From Zygnema cylindricum (Eukaryota; Streptophyta; Zygnematophyceae; Zygnematales; Zygnemataceae), in contig JBBHKE010000386.1 of the NCBI GenBank assembly GCA_037447655.1, positions 130,570 through 154,295 on the forward strand: a stretch of DNA of 23,726 nt, read 5' to 3'. A model generated the notes under the pieces. The model was given only the letters and a program-made list of their open reading frames with translations, made no database searches and was not told where the DNA came from. This document shows, one piece after another, positions 9,371-19,126 of the stretch. Position 1 is the stretch's first letter. Each line of letters starts with the position of its first letter. Position numbers and translations under genes: made by a program.

Positions 9371-10036
9371 TTCGGTATTAATGAAACGTTTGCGTTTGGA
9401 AAAGAGGGACACGATGCCTCTTTGTACTTTCCCTAGGTCCCGGGGGGGAGCGTATGAGAGTGTCCGTATATTCCGTACAGTTTCGAATCCGGCCAAAACG
9501 CGTGCGTGTCGGTGCGTGGCGCAAGATGACGCGCCCATATTGGCAGCAGTGGTCAACTGCTCCGTACGGAAAAACGGTCCGCCGCCTAGACGGCAACTTG
9601 GTTTTTTGTCGTATTGGTAGCCAGAATCTTGGAGCTCGGGCGGGTGTTTGTCGGTACATTTAATGTGAGCTTAACGCCATTTGATAATACGACAAAAGTA
9701 ATTAGTGATTTGTAGCGGTGCGCTGGCACTGGAGCGGGATGTCCGGCGAATTCCAGGCGGCTCCTCACATGGGGGGATCGTTTCTTAGCTCGGAAAAGGA
9801 CAAAATTTGTACCATATCGTACAATAATGGTACATAAGTAGTACAGCATCATATTTTTGTAATGGTACCCAAAATCCAAAACGTACGAAAAACGTACAAT
9901 AGTTGAAAGAATCGGTACAATATTTTGTCAGCTTGCAAACGGAAGCGAGAAAATGAAATTTGGAAACGATAATATGTACAATTATTGTACGACCATTTAT
10001 CGATTAGCGTACGTATAATAGGCTTTATCCGTACAA
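9371..10036 (-). promoter_or_regulatory. Probable upstream region of the WRKY gene
   Basis: This is a non-coding stretch of balanced composition upstream of the - strand WRKY gene. It holds the palindrome TCCGTACGGA (9561-9570), further TCCGTAC copies (9472, 10028) and several CGTAC/GGTAC motifs. GGTCAA at 9551-9556 reads TTGACC on the gene's strand, matching the W-box core, so self-regulation is possible. No TATA box or start site can be assigned with confidence. Confidence 0.35.
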
Positions 10037-10441
10037 ATGTACGATTTTCTAGGTGACGGAAATCAGGTAGCACTGAGGGTCACCTCTACGACAAACGGCC
10101 CGCAAAACGACAAGGAAGCGAAAGGAGACATTGGGGGCTGTTGGTCGGCCATAGGTGGGCATCGCCAAAACGACAAAATGACACGTGGGAACGTATTACC
10201 AGTGGAATCGAGGGAGGAACAAAAAAATGGTCAAATTTCAAAGTCTAGTAAGATAGGTATGGTCGGCGCACGTGTGAAATTGAAGCTTCGTAGGGTGGAA
10301 AATACAATCCGGAAATTGAATGGTTTTCCGGGAATCACGGTACGTATCTTTTTTTCTGGAGTAGTAAAATACGGGCAGAAAAAAAAAATGGGATCTATGG
10401 AACGTTTTTCGTTTGGAGTTATCTTAAATGTTTTTCTTTAG
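10037..10441 (+). CDS. Hypothetical open frame or exon, unrecognised
   Basis: A 134-codon open frame, longer than its AT-rich surroundings would usually give. It includes RVKLKLRRVENTIRKLNGF, then GIT, just before a donor-like gtacgt at 10340. An acceptor-like gattttctag lies at 10042-10051, so 10052-10339 could be an internal exon. The content is hydrophilic and basic; no domain, signal peptide or membrane segment is visible. It may equally be a chance open frame. Confidence 0.18.
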   Translation: MYDFLGDGNQVALRVTSTTNGPQNDKEAKGDIGGCWSAIGGHRQNDKMTRGNVLPVESREEQKNGQISKSSKIGMVGARVKLKLRRVENTIRKLNGFPGITVRIFFSGVVKYGQKKKMGSMERFSFGVILNVFL

Positions 10442-11417
10442 CGGTTTTCGGATATCCAAAAAATTGGGGTTTAAATTTTCCTTGTTCGAAAAGCTTGTTA
10501 TCAAGAACGAATCCGTCTTTACAACAATAAAATAAAGGGAGATTTTAGGCAAAAAATGGTATTGGTACGTCAACAAATCGAGTTTAAAATGCTTGAGGTG
10601 GTGCATTATTTTTTATTTCCCTTTTCTACACTACAATGCTCGTCGTAGTTAATGTGTGCCATACTAATTTCTCATACATCCATAACGTAAGCAATAAAGC
10701 CAAAATGTAGTTTGCTTTGAAATATATGTATTTATAGTAGAATTTGTGTAATTCACAACGGCTTTGTATTCTAATAACCAACACGTATTAGAGTATTTTT
10801 TGAAAATGTAATGAGCATTGGAATTTTCCCAATAAGATAATTGTGGACCACACGAATTGTTTGAGCTAACTTTTGTATATGAAATTGTTACAATCTTTAG
10901 TATTTAGTTCAAATTTGAATATTAATTTATTAAAAAGTGACAAATAATGTTTAAAAAATATCCAATCGTTCTTTAATATAAAATAGCACATGATTTGATC
11001 GACCATTTGATGCTTGGAATGTGGAAGTAAATGAGTTTTGTTTACAAATTAGTACGTAACCATAAACTGGGTAAAAATATGTGTTGTAGGTGGATTTTTG
11101 TGCACCCATCCACACAAGTCTGGATTTTGTCTTTATGTAAAAAAAATCAAAAGGAACGTGCCCAAAAAAACTCTAAGAACTTTCAAAAACCATAAAAAAT
11201 CCCTACAAAGACACAAAAAAAACCCCATAAGCTTGTCCACACGTGCTGAAAACGTTTTTAGATGATTCATGCTTTTCTTTTTTATAATTTCCTATCAAGA
11301 AAAAGACAAACAAAAGAACCTAAGAGAAAAATCATAAATGCAGCCGAATGCTCAAGTTATGGGCAACCTCATGTTACTTCTGTGAGTCGTGACGACTCGC
11401 AATCGGCACCCACAATT
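10442..11417. other. AT-rich intergenic DNA, nothing recognised
   Basis: There is no credible coding frame, RNA gene or repeat family over about 980 bases. The short stretch 11155-11225 is A/C-rich (AAAACTCTAAG, AAAAATCCCTAC, AAAAACCCCA) and resembles, in reverse complement, the degenerate TTTTAGGG series seen elsewhere in the window. Confidence 0.5.
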
Positions 11418-11693
11418 AGTGTTATAAACACTGTTTTGAGATTTTTGTAAAGAAAAGCTAAGACCAAAATAGTGTTGGAATACTGTTTTGAGATTTTTGT
11501 AAAGAAAAACTACGACCAAAATAGTGTTGTAAACACTGTTTTAAGATTTTTGTAAAGAAAAACTACGACCAAAATAGTGTTATAAACACTGTTTTAAGAT
11601 TTCTGTAAATAAAATCTCCGACCGAAATAGTGTTACAAACACTGTTTTGAGGTTTTGGTAAAGAAAAGCTACGACCGAAATAGCGTTAAAAAA
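11418..11693. repeat. 53-bp tandem repeat, five copies, with palindromic joints
   Basis: Units start at 11430, 11482, 11535, 11588 and 11641, so the period is 53 (52 for the first). The consensus begins ACTGTTTTGAGATTTTTGTA and continues with AAGAAAAACTACGACCAAAA. Three of the four joints, and the left edge at 11418, read AGTGTT-nnA-AACACT, a 6-bp inverted repeat; the first internal joint has lost it. The last unit is the most diverged. Confidence 0.93.
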
Positions 11694-11855
11694 AGGAATA
11701 CCGACGGGCAGTGTACGTTTTACCGAAAAAAAAGTCAAATGTCATGTCTAGAAAAAAAAAAAAGCACGACAAAAAACAAGTGCAGCAGATAATAACGAGC
11801 GTAACCGACTCCTGTCGCGCACTATCGCAGTCCTGTCTTATTTTGTCGTATATGA

Positions 11856-12350
11856 TTGTTTTATTTTGTTTTCTTTCATCCGTACAAGAACCCTAAATCG
11901 AGATTTCACCCGTCAGTCATTACAAAAAAAGGGAGCAATTTGAGAACTGCATCCCGCGATTTCCGCGGGGCGGAAGAGATGCTTCACGACAAAGTAAACA
12001 ATATTAATTCTTTCACGATTCTGTATTTTTTCGTCTGTCGTTTTTGTGTTTTGTCTTTTGGAACTCTTAAACCTGTCGCGTGGAGCACTCTGATTGGTGA
12101 AAAGTTTTCTTTAGAAGTCAGGAAAAAAAAAAGGGGTCAGCGAACGTTAGCGAAGATTTTTGCCGATTTTTTCTTTGCGGTTGCCGAAGCTCTTTCATGT
12201 ACGGATGTCACTACATGTACGGATGTTCATTCATCTACGAGTTACGGTACATGTACGGATGCCACTCCACGTACGGATGCAGCTCCATGCTCATCGCCAC
12301 CTGGAGCTACTAGATCCCGTGAATTGCGCTCAAAGAATCCGTCGGTTTAA
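11856..12350 (+). CDS. Hypothetical open frame carrying an 18-bp repeat
   Basis: A 164-codon frame, among the longest between 9.7 and 22 kb. No family is recognised. Its last third is built by six 18-bp repeats giving a CTDVTT / CTDVHS / CTDATP / RTDAAP ladder. The first part includes a hydrophobic stretch (FTILYFFVCRFCVLSF). A second frame (12160-12390) reads the same repeat as HVRMSL/HVRMFI/HVRMPL. Since the 18-bp period keeps all frames open, the length may be an artefact. Confidence 0.15.
   Translation: MFYFVFFHPYKNPKSRFHPSVITKKGSNLRTASRDFRGAEEMLHDKVNNINSFTILYFFVCRFCVLSFGTLKPVAWSTLIGEKFSLEVRKKKRGQRTLAKIFADFFFAVAEALSCTDVTTCTDVHSSTSYGTCTDATPRTDAAPCSSPPGATRSRELRSKNPSV
12196..12303. repeat. 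18-bp tandem repeat (CATGTACGGATGTCACTA), six units
   Basis: Units begin at 12196, 12214, 12232, 12250, 12268 and 12286 with no indels. Most contain GTACGGA. The third and last units are the most changed. Purity decreases outward from the centre. Confidence 0.9.
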
Positions 12351-14872
12351 CAATCTTGTCGTCTTGTACAAACGCGTCCAAAATAGCTAGGTTTAGACTT
12401 AGCGCGCAAGCATGGAATCCACGATACCGACAAAAATGCATGATTAGAGCAGCTTTCGATTTCAGAAGAAGTTGCAAAGTTCGCTTTCTCTTAACTCCGT
12501 CGCTGTGCTACCGACAAGTGAAGCGTACGGAAAAACCAATATGGCGAAAGATTAATCATTGATTCTCCCGAATTTTACGGAATGAACGTTTCAAATTATT
12601 GCATTAATCGAGATCCAGCTGGCACCCGAATAGTACTCGCAAATATGCATAAAAGAAGCTAAGGGTTTTGAGCTTTGACGATGGCAAGTTGCAGCCGTTT
12701 GCCGTTAGGGCTGACGGACAGCCGCGCTTTTCTGACGGCGATTCGGGCGGCAGACGATTTTTGACTTGTTAATCAACGGCGAATGTTCCACCTTGCGACA
12801 GCTGTCCACGACAAAAATGCGGTGTCTTGAGGCCCTTAAATATTTGGATAAATCGGTAATGAACATTCTATTTACCGTTACATGTGATAGCTGTCAGATA
12901 TCACGTAACGGATATTGGTTTCAAAACTGAGCATAGAGATCACAAACAATTAGGACACGTCAGCATCACTGACAGTACTGTACTGTAGCAGATCTTTGAA
13001 GCATCTTTATGACACTTGTCACGTCTCCGACGTTTCGCGGGGATATTATTCGTAAGATGGAAGAAAAGTGGAAAACATTTTATTTCGTAATTGATTGGTT
13101 GTGATTAGCGTACGGGCAACCCCAAAAATAGTGGCCAAATAATGATTTTCAATAATAGTTTGTCGCACCTGCGTACGCATGTGGCCAGTGACACCACTTT
13201 GTCGTCATGCGGCTGGTCGGAGAAAGAATTTTGGAGAACCGCAAACGATGCGTCGGTCAAGTGTAGAAAATAATACTTTGAATATGGGCCGTCGATCTCT
13301 GAGCCAAATTTCCGTACATAATCCTTGTCCTTTCTATCTCGATCGTCCAGAAATATCTCTTTTGACTGGTCAACGTGTTGCGAGACTGTGACGTGACGTG
13401 GATACGACTACAAATATTCTGCAGAAGAGGACCTAAGAAAAGGATGACCCGGCGCTTTCCAGGAAGGCATTATCTTGTGTACGGACAATATAACTTTTTA
13501 AGTGCGTATTTCTTACGACAAGCGGTTTGTCACGTGGAAGTAATAAGTAATAACTACATTTTTGACCACCGATTCCAAGAAAAATTTAGTACGAAAATAC
13601 TAAAAATAGAGTCGCTTCTGGTTTGGAAACAGAATGTTGCGCCACAACAGAAGAGATGTACGGAATACAGGTACAAGATGTATTTTTAGCGAATGAAACG
13701 CCCAATCACAAACGAAGATGGTTCAGCATCGTTTTGTACGGAATTCTAAATAGTGTGTCGTACCGTATCTGAGTCGTTTATTTCGTAAAATTTTATTTTT
13801 TTTTAATATACTGTCCGTACAACGGAAGTCTACAGAACAGTACTGGGGAGAGGTACCAATGGGCGAATAGAGATGCCGTAGTGCCGTACTGCCACAGAAA
13901 AGAACCTTGGCGGGTCACAGTTAAAAGTACAAAGACCGTACTTTTCTGTTGATAAACGACACGGCATGGAACCGCTGATAGCCCCGTGGCACCTATCGGG
14001 GTGGCAGAAAGTACAGAGATTGCAAGACCTGTACTATAAATAATTTTCCTGTCCTTTGTCTGGTACACTACTTTGTCGTTTAGTTCCTCACAAAAAAACA
14101 CTTTTTTTCAGGCCAACTCGTTTGTCACAAATCCAAGCAAGCGGGTTAACAGAAATTCTGGATTTTGTACGGCTTATCTGGACCGTCCATTTTTTTTTAA
14201 CGATTTGCAATTTTTTTCCGCCGGTCCGTCAGTTTTCCACCTGGCGGATCGCAGGTCAAAAGGGAGTACCGACAATTTTCATCTCGGGCGTCAGTATATC
14301 TAGTGTACTTTTAGATTATGGAATGTACGGAAACTTCAAGATGAAGCGCAGATGCGTTATGTCGAAGAGACTTCGAATTTCACGCGTGCGGTTGATTCGC
14401 ACTTGTGAGACAGCTCAGCTAGTATGGCAGTTACCAGCAGTCGAACCGCCGCTACAAAAAATTTCAGTTTTCAGTTATTTTATTTGAAGACAACGGACCT
14501 CTCCCAAGAGTATAAAGGGTAAATTAAAAAATATATATATAAATTTAGGGCAACGGTCCAATGAAATTGCTTCCTTCCTTCAAATTTTCCTTCAAATTTT
14601 TCTTGTATTTTTTTCGAATGCCGTGTATCGATTTCGATAAACCGATATACGCTGCTCTTTCGATAAAACTGACCGATACGTGCATGGAGCCGATTCACCT
14701 ATAATAGTTAACATGAAAAATCTTGACCAAAACACTTGATTGGACTAAAATTCTCCTTCAAAAAATACGAAACGTAAAATAATTAAATATCCAAAGTCAA
14801 AGTCAAACATTTGGCACCGTACGCCTGAATACTTTCCACGGAAAAACCGGAAGTTTCATTACTATGGAGTTA
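12304..14872. other. Non-coding region with hairpins, no secure gene
   Basis: Open frames of 65-143 codons (12356-12562, 13179-13391, 13375-13689, 13793-14101 minus, 14056-14487) show no recognisable domain. A strong inverted repeat lies at 12875-12911 and a smaller one at 13923-13945. GTACGGA or TCCGTAC motifs recur (12525, 13313, 13479, 13658, 13736, 13814, 14323). The composition is more balanced than at 10.4-11.4 kb, suggesting old repeats or regulatory DNA. Confidence 0.45.
12875..12911. repeat. Inverted repeat (hairpin)
   Basis: Left arm CCGTTACATGTGATA (12875-12889) and right arm TATCACGTAACGG (12899-12911) pair over 13 bp with a two-base bulge and a 9-base loop. No T-run follows. It may be a small transposon remnant or a palindromic binding site. 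Confidence 0.75.
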
Positions 14873-15622
14873 GGGTGAAGTTCCATTAGACGAAAAGTGA
14901 GGCTGTTTACAGAAATTCGGACCTCTCCGTACTATTCCGTACTTCTTATTTTGTTTTTATGAGGAAAACAACATCACAGAGAATCTTTGCCAATATTCTC
15001 CAAAAGTCTGGGAGTTAATAATGACCGTTGGAAACATGCATTCGCAAGCATTTTTTCGCGAAGCATTCGCTTTGAAGGTTATGTAAATGGTGATGTACCT
15101 CGCGAATCGTTATTAGCGTCAAGGTTTTTTTCGGCACTTAAAACATATTTTCTCCGTACAAACTTGTTGGATTTTCAATTTGAGACCGCCAATCGGAAGC
15201 TGAGAATGTTACCTTTCAATCGCAACCGTCAGATCCACAATCCGACAAAAAATACAAACGAAATGTCGTAACGCACTTTCATCACGCTATTTCTGTTAGC
15301 GCCCATTCGTCACACTATTTCTAGCAACGCTCATTCGTCACGCGTTAAAACAGGAACCCTAAATAAATGAGGTGGTATCTGACAAGGGCGTCTGCAAAAA
15401 GTACAAAAGTTGTGTCGTACGATGACTTGGTACACACGTACATGGTACGCAAATGAAGATTTTTGGTCGGTTGACAATTTTTAGCACACGATCTTAACTG
15501 ACGTGGTACCATAAAATTATGAACACGTGGATACAGACTCTACGCAATGGAACTTCGTTCAAATTGTAGCATTCTGTAATGTTGGCCGTACAATTACAGA
15601 ATGTCCTTATGGAACTTCACCC
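14873..15622. mobile_element. Non-autonomous DNA transposon, family C, copy 1
   Basis: The ends GGGTGAAGTTCCAT (14873-14886) and ATGGAACTTCACCC (15609-15622) are perfect 14-bp inverted repeats, flanked on both sides by TA (14871-14872 and 15623-15624), the target duplication expected of Tc1/mariner-type elements. The 750-bp interior has no transposase frame. It carries a partial family A element at about 15096-15270 and a 28-bp tandem repeat (CACGCTATTTCTGTTAGCGC type) at 15278-15345. Confidence 0.75.
15096..15270. mobile_element. Family A inverted-repeat element, partial, nested in C1
   Basis: TACCTCGCGAATCGTTATTA at 15096 corresponds to the family A left end, and the middle (GCCAATCGGAAGCTGAGAAT, then AACCGTCAGATCCACAATCC) matches the copy at 16615-16833 closely. 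The right terminal repeat is degraded or lost. Confidence 0.65.
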
Positions 15623-15633
15623 TAAAGAATAAC

Positions 15634-15851
15634 TACACCGTGAATCGCTATTAGTGCTAATATTTTCTTCGTCGCGTAAAATATATTTTCTTCGTACACA
15701 CTTGTTGGATTTTGGATCTGACGGTTGGATTGAAAATTAAGATTCTCAGCTTCCGATTGGCTGTCTGAAATTGAAATTCGGACAAGTGTGTACGGATAAA
15801 AGATGCTTTAAGTGGCAAATAAATTGTTAACACATAGCGATACACGGTGTA
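15634..15851. mobile_element. Family A palindromic MITE, complete copy
   Basis: Bounded by TACACCGTGAATCGCTAT and its inverted form ATAGCGATACACGGTGTA, with long arms (about 90 bases each, imperfect): for example TTCTTCGTACACACTTGT on the left against ACAAGTGTGTACGGATAA on the right. The length is 218 bases including the flanking TA, and it has no coding capacity. It lies 10 bases after the end of family C copy 1. Transcribed, it would fold into a near full-length hairpin. Confidence 0.82.
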
Positions 15852-16319
15852 TCTTTTTAAGACTTTCGCTTCCTATTCTTTGCATCGTATATAATTTTCG
15901 GCTCGAATTAAAAGCTTTATATATGATCGTACCATACGAGGATGACGACAAACCGGCCAAAGTTTAGAACAAAAGTGACAGCGGCCAATAATAACTTTTA
16001 CTTTGTACCATTGGATTAAAATATAACGGAGAAAAACTGGATTGGTGACGTATATGCGTCGTCTATCTTTAAGTTCTCGGGTTTTTTAGGATTTTTTACG
16101 GTTTTCTAGGGTGTGGTAAAGTTTAGAAAGTACATCAGGTTCAAAACTAAACGGTCTATTTACGTTCTTTTTAAGCACTAGGTCTAAAAAGGGGGGCTGA
16201 AAGGGGGGAATTAAAACAAGATGAACTGGAGGCTTTCATTTTAGTCAATCTAACGGACGACATTGACAGCATAATAGAATGGTGCTAACAAGTAGGAACT
16301 TACTAAATTCACACTTGAA

Positions 16320-17365
16320 GGTGAAGTTCCACCAAATGAAAAGTGAGGTATTTTAAAACATCTTGTACTTTACTGTACCATGTCGTACTATGTTTTGGTC
16401 TGTTTTTTAAAAACAACATTAGAACATACAATTATAAATCGCCAAAGGTCGTGTCGAAAACATTTGTCGTCCGATTATATTTTAGTCTTCATCTGCGAAT
16501 CAATCGCTCCATCCGGCTCTGTAATGGGTTATTCTTCTCAAGGAGGTACTTTCTTCATCGCAGGACGTGGACAACTAATAGACCTAGATAATATAGGTTT
16601 GTGAAACAATGGAATACACCGTGTATCGCTATTACTGTTAATGTTTTTTTTGCCACTTAAAACATCTTCTCCGTAAACGATTTTCTGATTTTCAATTTGA
16701 GATTGCCAATCGGAAGCTGGGAATCTTACCTTCCAGTCACAACCGTCAGATCAACAATCCGACATGTGTGTACGAAGAAAATATGGTTTAAGTGGCTAAA
16801 AAAGCATTAACACTAATAAAGATACATGGTGTACCACAAAAATTTCCACATAGTCGCAAAGGCCATGTGCCTTATGACAAGGTGGACGCAAATCCACCAA
16901 ATTTGAACCAGAAGTCTTTTCCTTTTGTCTTCACTTAAACTTCGTGGTCTCCCTCGATTGGATTTTTCACTTCAAAAATGAAAGGTTAGAAAAGCAGGCG
17001 TTAAAAACAATAGAGCGTCCTCGAAAAAAAAGAGGGTTTCAATGGTATAATGATATAGTACGTATGTTTGTACAGTGCTATAGAACAAAAATATTGATTT
17101 CACATTGAAATCGGTCGGCTTGTAAAATTTGACAATTTTCTATATAGCATCAATAACGTGCGCGATTACACTAAAATTATAACATGTAGCTTTACGAACA
17201 TTACTCGATGGCGCGAAGTCCTCTATATTTCGACGACTAATGTTGTTCGTACAATTACAGATGCTCCTAATAAAATCCCGACTATTACTCGATGGCACTA
17301 GTCCCCAATGTTACAACAATAATGTTCTCCATACAATTATAGAGGCTCTTGATGGAACCCGTCCT
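16320..17365. mobile_element. Family C element, copy 2 (diverged, longer)
   Basis: Its left end GGTGAAGTTCCACCAAATGA and following GAAAAGTGAGG match copy 1; the right end (ACAATTATAGAGGCTCTTGA, then TGGAACCCGTCCTAA) matches copy 1's ACAATTACAGAATGTCCTTA, then TGGAACTTCACCCTAA. The interior includes a complete family A element (16615-16833) and an 84-bp direct duplication of its right end (17200-17283 and 17284-17367). Two short open frames at 16343-16604 have no recognised family. Confidence 0.62.
16615..16833. mobile_element. Family A palindromic MITE, nested in C2
   Basis: TACACCGTGTATCGCTATTA at the left and AATAAAGATACATGGTGTA at the right are inverted ends, 219 bases apart including TA on each side. 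Inner arms also pair (TGCCACTTAAAACAT against ATGGTTTAAGTGGCT). It is highly similar to 15634-15851 and 15096-15270. Confidence 0.8.
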
Positions 17366-17367
17366 AA
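17200..17367. repeat. 84-bp direct repeat, two copies
   Basis: ATTACTCGATGGC begins both 17200 and 17284. Both continue through TAATGTT...TACAATTA and end near a family C-like right terminus (CTCCTAATAAAATCCC and CTCTTGATGGAACCCGTCC). It is a tandem duplication of the transposon's right end. Confidence 0.75.
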
Positions 17368-17380
17368 AGCACTAGTGTTA

Positions 17381-18133
17381 GGGTGCGTCTCCATGTACTT
17401 GAAACTTGTTTAACATTGTTTTTCAGCGCAGATCCGGCGGACCCGGATTTCGGTTGTCCCTATGTGTAACAACGACATAGTTACTTAAGGGTGTGACGAT
17501 TGTATATGCTGACAATGCCCGTGACGGCGGTCATCGTCTACAATTTGTGATGACGCACGTTATTTTTTGTAGCTTCGTGACATTGTAGACGTATCGCCTT
17601 CCAGCCTGTGTCGTTTCACAGTTGAAGAAGATGCATTTTGCCTTTGCGTCGCTTCTCCGCTCGACGTGAAATGGCATCGGAATCTTGAGACCCTTGGCGA
17701 AAATAAATCCGTACCTGGCGCAAACGGACAAAACTTAATGAATTGTGTACTTTGCCTCGTCGTACTTGAACGCAAACGGACAAAATAGAACGAATAGTGT
17801 ACCTTTCACCGTCGATTGAATTCGTTTGAAATTTTTGTTCTTTTTTTACACGTGCTAATACGCGTTCCTATTTATTTTTCGGAAATACTTTGTTTTAAAA
17901 CACATCGTCCCTTTTTTTAAAAGAAAAGTTTGAAGATGACGTTTTTTGGCGTGGCCGTGGGTCGAAGAACACAAAACGTCAACATGTAGTACATCCTAAA
18001 TTCGACGATGACGCAAAATGTACTTCTACTTTTTTCTATTTTTTTGTACGGTTGAAACTTACGCGGTACGGCTCTAAGCTTTACAAGAAAACGACAGAAA
18101 AGAACCCTTACTTTGGCACATGGAGATGCACCC
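17381..18133. mobile_element. PIF/Harbinger-like non-autonomous element, copy 1
   Basis: Ends GGGTGCGTCTCCATGTAC and GCACATGGAGATGCACCC form inverted repeats with three mismatches over 18 bases. TTA flanks both sides (17378-17380 and 18134-18136), the 3-bp target duplication characteristic of PIF/Harbinger (Tourist-type) elements. The 753-bp interior has no transposase frame. It is relatively GC-rich and contains a repeated GCAAACGGACAAAA motif. Confidence 0.78.
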
Positions 18134-18149
18134 TTATTTTGTTATTTTA

Positions 18150-18857
18150 GCTTCATCTAAACCCCCAATGTAGTTGTAACTTAGCGAACTTACTTCATAC
18201 TGTAGCGAAGATCCTCCGTACACGTTAACTGTCCGAATGCGTAAAAACGAAATCGTTACTTAAGTATGTGATGATAGTATCCATCCACAATGCATGTGAC
18301 GGTTGTAAACGTCTACAATCTGTGTTTTGCACCGTATTTTCTGTAACTGTTTGTGACGTTGGATGTCTTTGAGTGACATTTTAGACTTACAATGTTCCAA
18401 CCTTATGTCGTTCATGGTTGAAGAAGATGCATTTGCCTTTATGTCTCCCGTCCGATCGTTGTGAAATGACGATAAATTCTTGAGACGCGTAGTCGATGCA
18501 AACGGACAAAAAAAAAAGAGTTGTGTAATTTTCCTCGTCGTCTAAAATCATGTGAAATTTTTGAAATCCATTGAAACGTGCAAAGCAGTTTACCTATTTG
18601 TGGCGGGGTGATACTTAATTTATAGACACAACTCCGTTGTGTTTTAAGGTAAAGTTTGAAGATGACATGGTCTGACGTTACCGTGGGTCGAAAAACAAAA
18701 GACGACAACATATAGTACATTTTAAGTTTGGAGATGACGCAAATCGTACTTTCATTTTTTTCAAATTTTTTGTACTGTTGTGATTTTATCGGGAAGGAGC
18801 AATTTTTGAGGAAAACAACAGAAAATAACCTTTACTTTGGCACATGGGGACACACCC
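18150..18857. mobile_element. PIF/Harbinger-like element, copy 2, left end decayed
   Basis: It aligns with copy 1 along most of its length: shared blocks include GTTGAAGAAGATGCATTT, GTTTGAAGATGAC, CCGTGGGTCGAA and CTTTGGCACATGG. The right end ...GGGACACACCC (to 18857) is followed by TTA (18858-18860). The left inverted repeat is not recognisable, so the start is approximate. It lies immediately after copy 1 in the same orientation. Confidence 0.68.
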
Positions 18858-18860
18858 TTA

Positions 18861-19126
18861 TATTGGGAATTTCCGAAAATACAATCTAGTGAAATCGCGA
18901 TGTAACATCCTCAATTTCCTATGATACGGAACACTTGTTAAGATATATGCGTGGAAATTTTGGTCGGCCTCCGTTACATCCACGCCGCATGTGTCCTTTC
19001 CCTCGCACTTTAACTCCCAAAAAAAGTACTTTGAGGCAAAATAAAAGTACTATGAGCAAAACAAATTACTTTTACGCAAAGAAATTTGCGAATTGAACAA
19101 CTATGCTTTCTCTCTAAATCTCTTCA
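18861..19126. other. Spacer between transposons, nothing recognised
   Basis: AT-rich sequence with a short direct repeat of AAAAGTACTTTGAGGCAAAA and AAAAGTACTATGAGCAAAAC at 19021-19062. No gene is visible. Confidence 0.5.

Noticed and set aside
9454-9500. tRNA B-box-like GTTTCGAATCC at about 9480
   Set aside because: No A-box at the right distance, and no acceptor or anticodon stem can be drawn.
8993-9556. 187-codon - strand proline-rich frame upstream of the WRKY domain
   Set aside because: It is in another frame, made of poly-C, and ends within the WRKY N-terminus. It could contain part of the mRNA leader but not a supported protein.
8208-9620. 470-codon + strand frame through the G-rich block
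   Set aside because: It is antisense to the WRKY domain, and its middle is G/E/R from the GGGGGA repeat, which has no stop codons. The WRKY frame has clear homology and this one has none.
14056-14487. 143-codon + strand frame
   Set aside because: No recognisable domain, no start context or splice support, and overlapping frames of similar quality.
16380-16604. Frame ending ...GYSSQGGTFFIAGRGQLIDL
   Set aside because: The end looks protein-like, but it lies inside a non-autonomous transposon copy and has no recognisable transposase motif.
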